From assembly GCF_046602855.1 (NCBI RefSeq), contig NZ_JBKINJ010000001.1, positions 1,240,001 to 1,304,000 on the forward strand: 64,000 nucleotides of DNA. The letters are read 5' to 3'. The notes beneath the pieces are model-generated. The model made no database searches. It was given only the letters and a program-made list of their open reading frames with translations, and had not been told where the DNA came from. This stretch comes from Gracilimonas sp046602855 (GTDB lineage: Bacteria; Bacteroidota; Rhodothermia; Balneolales; Balneolaceae). Below are positions 45,001-53,435 of the stretch, in pieces. Positions within the stretch are counted from its first letter, which is position 1, and each line of letters opens with the position of its first letter. The translations under genes were made by a program, and so were the position numbers.

Positions 45001-46310
45001 ATACGGATACTGATTCCGCACAAACTGATTCACTACAAGAGACCGTTGTTTCAGATCCTATAACTGATTTAACAGATGATGCTATTCAGATCACAGATTC
45101 AACCACCACTGATATTGATGAGCTGACGGACATGCCGGCCGATAGCTCCATTGCGGCTATAGAAGAAGGTGCTGAATATGAAGTTATAGATAGTGTTCCA
45201 AAAGAGGATTCTCTAGTCGTTGAGCCGCACGCGGCAATTAAGGAAGGGATCCAGCCTCCTATAGTCACAAATCCGGAACTTGCAGACGGTGATTCAGTCC
45301 TGACATTACCTGTGGATTCAACGATAACGGAAGGGCAACCGGATACAGAACAGTTCGCTGACTCCACTGATCCGGGTCAAAATATGACCGGTGGTGAAGG
45401 AGTAACCGCTGCTCAGCCACCGGTACAGCAGACAGGCAGACCTGATTCAGTACAGACCTTCACAGGCGATCCTGACACAGCAGTTCAACCTGTAATTGAT
45501 GCCATTCCTGCAGCTTTCAGATCAACAGATAACATCGAATCGCTGACTCCGGGACGATGTATCTATGGTATACAGTTTGCTTCCTATTCAAAAGAAAATC
45601 AGGCTGAAGATCTTTCCCGCAAACTGGAAGATGATCACCTGACTTTTACCATTTACAACACACCTTACCAGCTTTACGGGCTTCGTGAGATACAGTATCA
45701 AAGTCTGGGTCGGGTCACATCAGCCACCAAAGAGCTGAACACTTCCTACGATTTCGAGGCGGCTGTTATCAGTCAGTGCTATGCGAACCTTGACCTTAAC
45801 CCGGAAACAACCACCTATTATATCCAAATTGCGGAATTTGCGACTGAAGAAAATGCTAAGAGATACCTCAGGGACCTAAAAGATGTTAGTGGAATCACAG
45901 CAACTGAGATCCCCGGCGATAGATTTGGTGTGAAAGTTGGTATCGGTCCTTTTAGATCAGAGAGACAAGCAGCTGAGAGACTCAGAGACCTCAAAGGTGA
46001 TCTCGAAAACTACTCCAATGCAAGCATCCGCAGATATGCACCGCCTGTAAAAGTAACCGATCTGAGCTTCGAGTTCCTGCTTTTACTTGATGAGTTTACA
46101 ACGCAGGAGCAGGCCTTTGGCTATGGCGATAGGGTAGAAAACACTCTTTCCCTGAATACCAAAGTCTTGATCGATGAGAATAAGGAGACTTATGTAGTAA
46201 CCACCGAATTGATGGAAGGCTGGACGCTCATTAATGACTTGAAGGAACGCGTTATAAGCTCAGGCGCTTCAGAAGACCCGGTCATCCTGATGATCGAAAA
46301 GAAGAATTAG
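42060..46310 (+). CDS. Usher-like outer-membrane protein with C-terminal SPOR-like repeats
   Basis: A 1,416-residue protein. Signal peptide to about 29; an N-terminal domain to about 150 (FYLPVSELFSLFNIDHTVNG); then ~500 residues of amphipathic strands fitting an usher beta-barrel, with FEVQGTTIPQSEVELYLNN and VSYGSSQLDLKIYGPTG as in CS1/archaic ushers. From about 682 comes KLFVDNNADGIFGDEDDP, then a carboxypeptidase-regulatory-like domain. A ~300-residue acidic Ser/Thr/Asp linker follows, then three SPOR-like repeats starting near residues 1167, 1252 and 1337 (YGIQFASYSKENQAE; YYIQIAEFATEENAKRY; FEFLLLLDEFTTQEQAF). The start is GTG at 42060. SPOR tails are not usual in ushers. Confidence 0.88.
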   Translation: MTKRWLTVTLSIFFIVLGAGSMTAPLSAQSNNAEEIEVYLDFRHRGVINSVIISYYKNDEFYLPVSELFSLFNIDHTVNGLIIDGRFGIEQIPYRINFQSGEIRFGDERIEITAEDYILREIDSYLRADLFYEAFGLDFTIDFNNLSLNLETQRELPAIQQAIRRQRRQIADQNRLEQEQYPLRYDRERPFLDGGFVDYNLSANVNSNRNVYNFNTNLGLQVYGGDLQGAIFGSYSENFTNFATDNLRWRYMYRDQPWLSKLTIGQTTTDGFARNAYTGIRLTNEPIEPRRLFDEFEVQGTTIPQSEVELYLNNALIDFQQADELGNYRFLTPVSYGSSQLDLKIYGPTGQIIERSERLQVPFTFQPSGVFNYTVNAGRLDNPIFGQITQDFTAQGTGAYGISEWLTAKAGVEYYEGYHESLPTFTASLSSRIKSNYILTLEAASEAYYRGLLNVIYPNSASFTLDYTSYNEGFSIYNPSNDEQRLVASAFYPFNFWGVPFNIRTSIFSRYRASTSSSNFRLDLNSRIRKLNLRVGYSDRFSGSFDPFNPTNTAFLETSATYNVSRNRNLPAYLRGVFLRGQFRYQPSLNQMESAEVLLSQNVFEQGRLQLSYGRNFAGEYNSLRFNLVVDFDKVRTSTTYSNIRGSGNLTQNVRGSMGYDTNYDNFIFTSRDQVGRSGTAVKLFVDNNADGIFGDEDDPIAGNALRIQRSGATSTVKNGVIYYTQMQPYYFYNMELNKSLIQNPMLVPEFEKFGLITDPNRFKKVEVPFYMSGVVEGRVQRILESGNTTGVAGLKLMMTDQDGSYSKELRTFSDGSFYDYEVPPGNYTLQVDSAQLEILGVYSEPEQINFEVERSTDGDFVEGLAFELIPSGKTREDLQQIADATETTTQAEIDTTETIEEPVSIIMPDTLGMIVVNDGRISGVVTDSVTQEGQDSEVQEQAGDQNGTQQKAAEQDGVDLDTDLPPVIAPPGLPVTGVADTDTDSAQTDSLQETVVSDPITDLTDDAIQITDSTTTDIDELTDMPADSSIAAIEEGAEYEVIDSVPKEDSLVVEPHAAIKEGIQPPIVTNPELADGDSVLTLPVDSTITEGQPDTEQFADSTDPGQNMTGGEGVTAAQPPVQQTGRPDSVQTFTGDPDTAVQPVIDAIPAAFRSTDNIESLTPGRCIYGIQFASYSKENQAEDLSRKLEDDHLTFTIYNTPYQLYGLREIQYQSLGRVTSATKELNTSYDFEAAVISQCYANLDLNPETTTYYIQIAEFATEENAKRYLRDLKDVSGITATEIPGDRFGVKVGIGPFRSERQAAERLRDLKGDLENYSNASIRRYAPPVKVTDLSFEFLLLLDEFTTQEQAFGYGDRVENTLSLNTKVLIDENKETYVVTTELMEGWTLINDLKERVISSGASEDPVILMIEKKN

Positions 46311-46325
46311 AAAAGATCCGAACCC

Positions 46326-47831
46326 TTAAATGACCTGCTTTCTCATACGAGCCACAGGTAGATTAAGCTGCTCGCGGTATTTGCTAACGGTCCGCCTTGC
46401 TACTTTATACCCTTTTTCATTAAGCATATCGGTAAGCTTTTGATCACTATAGGGGCTGCGTTTGTTTTCATTGTCAATGATATCCTCTAGCAAATTTTTT
46501 ACTTCACGGTTTGAGACTTCTTCCCCGCTATCAGTCTCAAGTCCCTCATTGAAAAAGTACTTGAGTTCATACACTCCAAAATGAGTCTGCACGTATTTCC
46601 CGTTCACCACTCTCGATACTGTAGAAATATCCATGCCGATCCGTTCAGCTACATCCTTGAGGATCATTGGCTTTAGTCCCTCTCCATACTTAAAGAAATC
46701 TTCCTGAAGGGCCACAATGGTCTTCATAATATTCATGAGCGTATTCTGCCGCTGCTTGATAGATTCAATGAACCACTGGGCAGAATCGATCTTCCGCTTC
46801 ATAAAGGTGCGGGTTTCAGCATCCGTGTTCTTTTTCTTTTTAGCTTTGATGTTCTCCCACATATCTTTGTATTCCGGTGAAATTCTCAAGGAAGGAGCAT
46901 TTCGCTGATTTAGAGTGATTACAAATTCGCCCCTTTCAGTCTCCCCGCTGGTTTTGCCTTTCCAATACACTTCAAAATCAGGCTCGATGTAATTCTGAGA
47001 CTGTTCCATACCTGTAGACACTGCCCCTGGTCTTGGGTCCATATGTCTGATCGTTTCGACCGCCTCCTGCAGCAGTTCCCGGTCGATATTGAATTTCTGA
47101 AGAAGCTTATTGTAATGCTTCTTTTCGAAATGTTTCCATGCATCGCGCACGATCGCAATGGCAAGATCTCTGGCCGGCAGCTTTTTTTCTGAAGCCTTCA
47201 ATTGCACCAGAAGGCAATCCTGAAGATCGCGAGAGGCGATCCCGGTGGGCTCAAGCTGTTGTATCCTTTTACGGACCGATTCCACTTTTTCCTCACTCAA
47301 AAGTATACCGTGGTTGAAGGCGATATTGTCTACTACAGCTTCAGGTTCTCTTCTGAAATAGCCATCTTCATCCAGCGAACCGAGGATCTGATCCGCAATT
47401 AACTCCTCTTCATCCGTCAGATCCAGCAAAGCCACCTGATCTTCCAGTTCCTCAAGCAGTGAGGCATGATATGGATTTGGGAGCTCTTTCCATTCTTCAA
47501 TATCCGGATTATAAGAAGTGCTGAAATTTTCACCGTCATATTCCGTATTCTTGTCGAATTCATCCCAGTCAACCTCATGGTCATCCAGACTTTCGAGGGC
47601 TTCCTCACGATCTTCATCCGGCGAATCCTGCTCTTCCAGACTTAAGGTCTCCGATTCCATGGGATCTGCTTCCTCCAGGACAGGGTTTTCCTCCATCTCT
47701 TCTTTGATCCTTTGCTCCAAAGCAATGGTGGGAAGCTGCAGCAATTTGATATACTGCAACTGCTGTGGCGACAATTTTTGCTGCAGACTTTGTTGCTGCT
47801 TTTGGCCAATATTTTGCTTGTTGCTAAGCAC
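46326..47831 (-). CDS. rpoN: RNA polymerase sigma-54 factor
   Basis: Sigma-54, 501 residues, which needs an AAA+ activator to open promoters. Region I is glutamine- and leucine-rich (LQQKLSPQQLQYIKLLQLPT; EEMEENPVLEE). An acidic region II of about 60 residues follows, then the core-binding part and the C-terminal DNA-binding part with a helix-turn-helix (ISTVSRVVNGKYVQTHFG) and the RpoN box ARRTVSKYREQL. No sigma-54 activator gene is in the window. It starts three bases after a DUF3109 gene. Confidence 0.97.
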   Translation of the reverse strand: MLSNKQNIGQKQQQSLQQKLSPQQLQYIKLLQLPTIALEQRIKEEMEENPVLEEADPMESETLSLEEQDSPDEDREEALESLDDHEVDWDEFDKNTEYDGENFSTSYNPDIEEWKELPNPYHASLLEELEDQVALLDLTDEEELIADQILGSLDEDGYFRREPEAVVDNIAFNHGILLSEEKVESVRKRIQQLEPTGIASRDLQDCLLVQLKASEKKLPARDLAIAIVRDAWKHFEKKHYNKLLQKFNIDRELLQEAVETIRHMDPRPGAVSTGMEQSQNYIEPDFEVYWKGKTSGETERGEFVITLNQRNAPSLRISPEYKDMWENIKAKKKKNTDAETRTFMKRKIDSAQWFIESIKQRQNTLMNIMKTIVALQEDFFKYGEGLKPMILKDVAERIGMDISTVSRVVNGKYVQTHFGVYELKYFFNEGLETDSGEEVSNREVKNLLEDIIDNENKRSPYSDQKLTDMLNEKGYKVARRTVSKYREQLNLPVARMRKQVI

Positions 47832-47834
47832 TGC

Positions 47835-48407
47835 TTATTCTCTTATTGATTTACAGGATTCAATGAATTCGTCATACCATTCCTTACCATACCTTCGAAC
47901 CAAAGGTTTTTCTAAAAATTCTGCCAAGTAGGTATTTTCTTTTTCACCTTTTTCACAGGCAGCGGAACATAGTTTGAGAACATACTCAAAATTTGCATAA
48001 TCAAAACCCGCAATATGTTTGAGCCGAACCGGAAACAAATGGCAACTCAAAGGTTTTTCCCAATTGAACCGCCCTTCGAAATAGGCTTTTTGGATCGCAC
48101 AGTATGCTACATCATTGTCATCATATTTTACAAATATACATTCCTCTGATCTCACTGTTGAGATCTCGTAACCTGCCTTTTCTGAACCGATGACGACTCC
48201 GTCTCGTTCAGCCACTTCCACCGACTCAGGCAGCAGCTCATCTTTTAACTCACGATATGCTTTATGTAAAACCGGGATCTCAGATTTAGAGACGGGAGCC
48301 CCTGCATCACCAACTACACAGCAAGCGCCCTTACATCGCGGGAGATCGCAGGTAAATTTGGCTGTGGCAATATCGTCTGATAGAATTGTATTTTTAACTT
48401 TGAACAT
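47835..48407 (-). CDS. DUF3109 family cysteine-rich protein
   Basis: A 190-residue protein with CDLPRCKGACCVVGDAGAP near the N-terminus and further cysteines in YCAIQKAYFEGRFNWEKPLSCHLFPVRL (given here in parts: CAIQKAYFEG, SCHLFPVRL) and KLCSAACEKG. The eight or so cysteines suggest a metal or Fe-S site, as in the YkgJ/DUF3109 group. Function not established. The open frame begins with a TTG five codons upstream; I prefer the ATG at 48407. Encoded just before rpoN and likely co-transcribed. Confidence 0.86.
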   Translation of the reverse strand: MFKVKNTILSDDIATAKFTCDLPRCKGACCVVGDAGAPVSKSEIPVLHKAYRELKDELLPESVEVAERDGVVIGSEKAGYEISTVRSEECIFVKYDDNDVAYCAIQKAYFEGRFNWEKPLSCHLFPVRLKHIAGFDYANFEYVLKLCSAACEKGEKENTYLAEFLEKPLVRRYGKEWYDEFIESCKSIRE

Positions 48408-48546
48408 GAACCAAGATAACAATCAGCTGAACTATTTTCGATGAAAGCTTTTTCTATTTGGCTTTAATTTGAAATACTGCTGATCACTGTAAATAAACCG
48501 TCATAATATTTGTGATAATTTGTGAGTGGTTCTATCTTCCTGACCT

Positions 48547-48813
48547 ATGCGAAAATTATCACCATCAGAGAAAAAAATACTGGACCGGCTTTTATATCCT
48601 GAGCCATTCGAGGTCATTCAGGAAGAAACGCAGTTAGCATACGGTGAGATCAGAGACGACTTGATCAATCTTATGAATTCACGCCTCATTGAAACTGTAG
48701 ATCCGGAAAATCCGAATGCTAATACTACCAACTCTTTCGATTCTGATAACGTCAAAGATTCAACTTACAGGATCACTAATTCTGGCATTAACCTAATGAA
48801 AAGACAATCATGA
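48547..48813 (+). CDS. Small protein, probable winged-helix fold
   Basis: An 88-residue protein with LSPSEKKILDRLLYPEPFEVIQ, GEIRDDLINLMNSRLIETVD and YRITNSGINLMKRQS, the order helix, recognition-like helix, and wing seen in small winged-helix proteins. No family name can be given. Its stop overlaps the ATG of the biotin-carrier gene (ATGA), and the three-gene unit ends with murA, so a link to fatty-acid or wall supply is possible. Confidence 0.7.
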   Translation: MRKLSPSEKKILDRLLYPEPFEVIQEETQLAYGEIRDDLINLMNSRLIETVDPENPNANTTNSFDSDNVKDSTYRITNSGINLMKRQS

Positions 48814-49316
48814 AATTTCAGGCGACAATCGGAGAAAAGGAACTGGATATTGAATTATCTCCCAAAGAGGGAACTTTTAAATCCGGAGAATTAGACGGTG
48901 CTTACACATTTGAACGCGTAAACGGCCGTTACTTTCTCAGAACCGGAACAAAAACCTACAAGATCGATAATATCAGTAAGGAAGGTTCAAATATTGAATT
49001 TTCCATGAACGGTGTCTGGCACATCATTTCTGTTAAAGATGAGCAAGAGCTGCTACTCGACCGTTTAGGATTTAAAACCGGTGCCGCCGCTGCTGAAGGT
49101 ATATTGAATGCTCCGATGCCCGGCAAGATCCTCGAGATCATGGTAAAAGAAGGTGATGAGGTCGAGAAAGATCAGCCATTGGTTATTCTTGAAGCCATGA
49201 AAATGGAGAACGAGCTAAAAGCTCCTATGAGCGGAACCATCTCGTCCATCTCTGCTGATGTTGGGCAGTCACTGGAAAAAAATTCACCCATACTGGAGAT
49301 AGAAACCATTGGATAA
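48810..49316 (+). CDS. Biotin carboxyl carrier protein-like (biotin/lipoyl-binding)
   Basis: A 168-residue protein with a C-terminal biotinyl domain carrying the biotinylation motif EAMKMENELKAPMSG and the NAPMPGKILEIMVKEGDEV half. The N-terminal ~85 residues look like the BT-type domain that links carboxylases with their carrier part, as in propionyl- or methylcrotonyl-CoA carboxylase alpha subunits. No biotin carboxylase or carboxyltransferase gene lies beside it, so its enzyme partner must be encoded elsewhere. Overlaps both neighbours. Confidence 0.88.
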   Translation: MKFQATIGEKELDIELSPKEGTFKSGELDGAYTFERVNGRYFLRTGTKTYKIDNISKEGSNIEFSMNGVWHIISVKDEQELLLDRLGFKTGAAAAEGILNAPMPGKILEIMVKEGDEVEKDQPLVILEAMKMENELKAPMSGTISSISADVGQSLEKNSPILEIETIG

Positions 49317-50577
49317 ATTTGTTATAAAGGGCGGATCCCCTCTCAAAGGTACCATACCCATCAGCGGCTCAAAAAATGCTGCCCTTCCTTTGATGGCTGC
49401 CTCCCTGTTGGGCAGTTCAGCATCTACATTAAAGAATATCCCACGGCTAAAAGACATTTACACCTTCAACAACGTGATCCGTGTAGTTGGGGCTCAGGTC
49501 ACATTTGAGGAAGATGAGAACACCCTGATCATAGATCCCGAGAATGTAAATTACCTTGAAGCTCCCTACGACCTTGTTCGCAAAATGCGTGCGTCTTTTT
49601 ACATGCTCGGTGCCTTGGTCGGCAAGTACGGATATGCTAAAGTTTCCCTTCCCGGCGGTTGTGCCTGGGGACCCCGTCCCGTCGACCTCCACCTGAAAGG
49701 TATGGAAGCCATGGGCATTGATATCTCTCTGGAAAAAGGGTATGTAATAGCAAAAGCGCCTGACAAAGTGGAGGGTGGAACCTTCAGGCTGGAGCCGAGC
49801 TCAGTCGGTGCTACTGTTAATTTATTATTGGCCTCTGTTTTAAAAGCCAAAGAATTTACCATTGAAAATGCCGCTAAAGAACCTGATGTGGTTCAGCTTT
49901 GCGACCACCTCGTTAAGATGGGTGCCAAAATTGACGGCATTGGAACAGATACCCTAACCATTCGTGCCGTCGATCAGCTCACAGGCATTGAGGCCTCCAA
50001 CGATCCTGATCGTATTGAATTGGGTACATTTATGATACTTGGTGCTATGGCACCGGGAACGGAACTCACCCTGACCGGCTGTAACCCTGAACAGCTTGGA
50101 AGCTTCACCAAAAAACTCAGAGAAACAGGAGCTGTGGTTGAAATTGATGGAACCACCATTGAAGTAATAGCTCCAAAATCACTAAAACCGGTTTCCATCA
50201 AAACTCAGATCTACCCGGGCTTCCCTACCGACCTTCAGGCACAATGGGCCACGATGATGACTCAGGCTGACGGCGAATCTAAGGTTACTGATACCGTTTA
50301 TTTTGATCGCTTCAGTTATGTACCTGAACTCACACGCCTGGGTGCTGATCTGGATGTAGAAAAAAATACGGTTCACATTTCAGGCAAAACACCATTAACG
50401 GGTGCTTCCGTTATGAGTACGGACCTGAGAGCAAGCGTAAGTTTGGTTTTAGCTGCACTGGTGGCTGAAAATACGACCGAAGTTTTACGCATCTACCATC
50501 TTGACCGGGGATATGAATCTCTAGAGACAAAATTACGAACCGTTGGTGCTACCATAGAACGCGTAGACGAAGAGTAA
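49309..50577 (+). CDS. murA: UDP-N-acetylglucosamine 1-carboxyvinyltransferase
   Basis: First committed enzyme of peptidoglycan precursor synthesis, transferring enolpyruvate to UDP-GlcNAc. 422 residues. It opens with FVIKGGSPLKGTIPISGSKNA, holding the conserved Lys-Asn pair; SLPGGCAWGPRPVDLHL carries the active-site cysteine that fosfomycin alkylates, so the enzyme should be sensitive. GRAxYES-like DRGYESLETKLR closes it. The start is a TTG that overlaps the biotin-carrier gene by eight bases. Confidence 0.96.
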   Translation: MDKFVIKGGSPLKGTIPISGSKNAALPLMAASLLGSSASTLKNIPRLKDIYTFNNVIRVVGAQVTFEEDENTLIIDPENVNYLEAPYDLVRKMRASFYMLGALVGKYGYAKVSLPGGCAWGPRPVDLHLKGMEAMGIDISLEKGYVIAKAPDKVEGGTFRLEPSSVGATVNLLLASVLKAKEFTIENAAKEPDVVQLCDHLVKMGAKIDGIGTDTLTIRAVDQLTGIEASNDPDRIELGTFMILGAMAPGTELTLTGCNPEQLGSFTKKLRETGAVVEIDGTTIEVIAPKSLKPVSIKTQIYPGFPTDLQAQWATMMTQADGESKVTDTVYFDRFSYVPELTRLGADLDVEKNTVHISGKTPLTGASVMSTDLRASVSLVLAALVAENTTEVLRIYHLDRGYESLETKLRTVGATIERVDEE

Positions 50578-51096
50578 AGCAATCTGATCAGTTAGACGGC
50601 TCCAACTGTCCATACTATAATGTGTTCTCCACCTCTCAATCTGTTTAAATGAACGATTACCTTTTAAGGCGGGTAAAACTTTATTTTTTATTTACAGATG
50701 CGTTTACATTAATGGCTTTTCCCATGTATATTAATTAAAGAGAAAATCACCATAGAAAAGCTTTTATAAACAATTTTCGATTGCATAACGCACAGAATAC
50801 ATACCAAAAACAATTTATGACGGCATCACTGTCTACTCGTATTGAAGATGCCCTCATTGATTTTCTCTTTTTCTGCGGATCATTATTTACAAATCTTACG
50901 CAGCTACTCTTTTCTGATTCCGAAATGGAATCAACCCAAAAAACAATTTTAACAGATATTATACCCAAAGCAGCCGCTCGACCGATTGCTTCAAACCGTG
51001 CTCTCACTAACGAGACCCTAATCGATTTGCATCGTAAATTAATCAGATGGTTCGTTTGCAAGGGAAGCAGTGGCTTTTGGGAAAGGAAGAATTTTA
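50578..51096. other. Long leader region upstream of RNase G, no gene recognised
   Basis: About 520 bases between murA and rng. Open frames exist on both strands (plus 50821 onward; minus 51061 to 50747), but the predicted proteins show no family motif and overlap each other, so I accept neither. An AT-rich stretch at 50650-50760 may hold the rng promoter. The rest may be a long 5' leader. Confidence 0.5.
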
Positions 51097-52830
51097 ATGA
51101 AGAATCAAATTATAATTCACTCTTCGGGCAATCAGACCCGTATTGCGCTTTTGGAAAACAACGAATTAGCGCAGTTATTCATAGAAACAGAAGAAAACCA
51201 GCGTACTGTTGGTAACATATATGTAGCAAGGGTTCATAAAGTGCTAAGCGGTATCAGAGCCGCTTTCATTGATATGGGCACCCCTAAAGATGCTTTCCTT
51301 CACTTTTCTGATGCCGGTGATCACCTGGATGAATATATCACCAAACTAAATGGTCCTGATGCCATTCCCAACAACGTTAAGAAAGATGTAGCTAACAAAG
51401 ACAATCTTTCCAATATTGAGAAACAGATCATGGCCGGTAAAATGCTTCGCACCGGACAAAAGCTGCTAGTGCAGATCGTAAAGGAACCGATCGGCTCAAA
51501 AGGACCACGGATTTCAACTGACATCACCATTGCAGGTCGTTTCCTCGTTCTGATACCTATGGGTGATTATATCGCTGTTTCTAAAAAAATCGGTCATTAT
51601 AAAGAACGTCGCCGCCTGAAAGGAATTCTGAATAACATGGTTCCTGATGGTTTTGGAGTGATCGTTCGTACCGTTGCTAAAGGTCAGGATAAGAAATCTC
51701 TGGAAGATGACCTTAGAAATGTACTTCAAAAATGGGAACAGATACTTGATAAGCTCGAGGACGCCAAGCCCCCTGCCCTGCTTTATCGTGATCTGAACAT
51801 GACAGAAAGTCTCATTCGCGATCTCTTTGCCAAGAACTATGATCGCGTGCTGATCGACGACCCCGAGCTCTACAGACAGATCAAAGGCTACGTAAGTCAG
51901 ATCGCACCGCAAATGGTGCCCAATGTTCAGCTTTATAAAGGCAAGGAGCATATTTTCGATTATATGAAGATCGCCCATGATGTGAACTCTATTTTCAGTC
52001 CGAGGGTAAGAATGAAATCGGGTGGGTATCTGATATTTGAACAAACAGAAGCCATGTATGTGGTGGATGTGAACTCCGGCCCTTATGCAGCCAAAAAGCG
52101 ACAGGAAGACAATTCCCTTAAAACCAATCTGGAAGCTGCCAGGGAGATCGCCAAGCAGCTAAGGTTGCGTGATATTGGTGGTATCATCGTAGTTGACTTC
52201 ATTGACCTTCGGGACGATAAAAACCGTAAGAAGATATACGATGAACTCAAGAAGGAATTTGTTAAAGATCCAGCGAAGACCAACGTTCTCGGCATGAGTG
52301 ATTTTGGTTTGGTTCAGATCACAAGACAGCGCATCAGGCCCAGCGTTGTAAATTCCGTATCAAAAGTATGCCCTGTTTGTGGCGGTTCCGGAAATGTGGT
52401 TACAGAAGACACCATCCTTACAGACCTTGAAACATGGTTAAGCAAATTCAAGCATAACACCAGCTATCGTGCTGTTGACATCTACGTAAACCCTTACCTG
52501 CGTTCAGTACTTACCAGAGGCATAGTTAGTACACGATGGAAATGGATGGCAAGATTCCGTATTAAGATCTCCCTGATCGGAGACGAATCGGTTTCAATGA
52601 ATGAGTTTAGAGCAACTCTTGTTGGTTCCGACATAGACATCACTGATATTGTAATGAGAGATGAGTCTATAGAAGAAGTCCTAAATCGTGAAGGAGAGCT
52701 TGTTGAGCTTGAAAGCGGTAAGGGAGACAAGAATAATCTGGATATATCCAAGAAAGAAAACAGTTCGTCAGGTCGTAATGACAAATCGAACGGAAGAAGC
52801 AATTCCAAGTACTATAAGTCTTCAAAATAG
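51097..52830 (+). CDS. rng: Ribonuclease G (RNase E/G family)
   Basis: Endoribonuclease for rRNA maturation and mRNA decay, 577 residues. An S1 domain (RTVGNIYVARVHKVLSGIRA, AAFIDMGTPKDAFLH) is followed by the 5'-sensor and DNase I-like domain with YVVDVNSGPYA and GGIIVVDFIDLRDDKNR, whose two aspartates bind magnesium, and the zinc-link motif VCPVCGGSG. The C-terminus adds a conserved-looking strand region and a short basic/Ser-rich tail. I chose the ATG at 51097, which has GGAAG upstream, over the GTG nine codons earlier. Confidence 0.95.
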   Translation: MKNQIIIHSSGNQTRIALLENNELAQLFIETEENQRTVGNIYVARVHKVLSGIRAAFIDMGTPKDAFLHFSDAGDHLDEYITKLNGPDAIPNNVKKDVANKDNLSNIEKQIMAGKMLRTGQKLLVQIVKEPIGSKGPRISTDITIAGRFLVLIPMGDYIAVSKKIGHYKERRRLKGILNNMVPDGFGVIVRTVAKGQDKKSLEDDLRNVLQKWEQILDKLEDAKPPALLYRDLNMTESLIRDLFAKNYDRVLIDDPELYRQIKGYVSQIAPQMVPNVQLYKGKEHIFDYMKIAHDVNSIFSPRVRMKSGGYLIFEQTEAMYVVDVNSGPYAAKKRQEDNSLKTNLEAAREIAKQLRLRDIGGIIVVDFIDLRDDKNRKKIYDELKKEFVKDPAKTNVLGMSDFGLVQITRQRIRPSVVNSVSKVCPVCGGSGNVVTEDTILTDLETWLSKFKHNTSYRAVDIYVNPYLRSVLTRGIVSTRWKWMARFRIKISLIGDESVSMNEFRATLVGSDIDITDIVMRDESIEEVLNREGELVELESGKGDKNNLDISKKENSSSGRNDKSNGRSNSKYYKSSK

Positions 52831-52885
52831 ACCTTGGCTTGGTTTTTGTGATTAACTGTTAAACTCTTTCATCAAAATATTATTT

Positions 52886-53434
52886 ATGAATTTATCTGAA
52901 CTACATGCAACAACTGTTGTGGGAGTGATCCACAATGGAAAGGCTGCAATAGGGAGTGATGGTCAGGCTACAATGGATAAGACCGTCATGAAAAGCACCG
53001 TCAAAAAGGTGCGGAAATTATATAATGGTAAAATACTGGCAGGATTCGCAGGCTCCACAGCCGATGCCTTCACGCTTTTTGAGAAATATGAGGAAAAGCT
53101 GAATGAATATAACGGCAGTATGGAAAGAGCCGCTGTTGAACTTGCCAAGGAATGGAGAAAGGACAAATTTCTCCAAAAACTTCAGGCTCTCCTCATAGTC
53201 ATGAATAATGAGAAGTCATTGGTAATATCAGGACAGGGCGATGTTATTGAACCTGATGATGAAATAGCCACTATTGGAAGCGGTGGCTCCTATGCCCTTT
53301 CAGCTGCACGCGCCATGGTAAAACATGCGCCGAATTTGTCATCAAAACAGATCGTTGAAGAATCTCTCAATTTCGCAGCTGATATTGATATCTACACGAA
53401 TCATAATATTACCATTTTAGAAATTGAAGACTAG
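52886..53434 (+). CDS. hslV: ATP-dependent protease HslV, proteolytic subunit
   Basis: Threonine protease of 182 residues forming the core of the HslVU complex. The catalytic Thr is the first of HATTVVGVIHNG after removal of the leader; DGQATMDKTVMKSTVKKVRKL and GFAGSTADAFTLFE are the family blocks, and GSGGSYALSAARAM lies near the end. One base separates its stop from the hslU start, so the two form an operon. Confidence 0.97.
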   Translation: MNLSELHATTVVGVIHNGKAAIGSDGQATMDKTVMKSTVKKVRKLYNGKILAGFAGSTADAFTLFEKYEEKLNEYNGSMERAAVELAKEWRKDKFLQKLQALLIVMNNEKSLVISGQGDVIEPDDEIATIGSGGSYALSAARAMVKHAPNLSSKQIVEESLNFAADIDIYTNHNITILEIED

Positions 53435-53435
53435 T

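Noticed and set aside
47202..47931. Open frames antisense to rpoN
   Set aside because: Serine- and cysteine-rich products typical of antisense translation; the sigma-54 protein is unambiguous.
50781..51215. Open frame of 144 codons before and into rng
   Set aside because: No family motif, overlaps the S1 domain of RNase G in another frame, no ribosome site, and an equally long antisense frame covers the same DNA.
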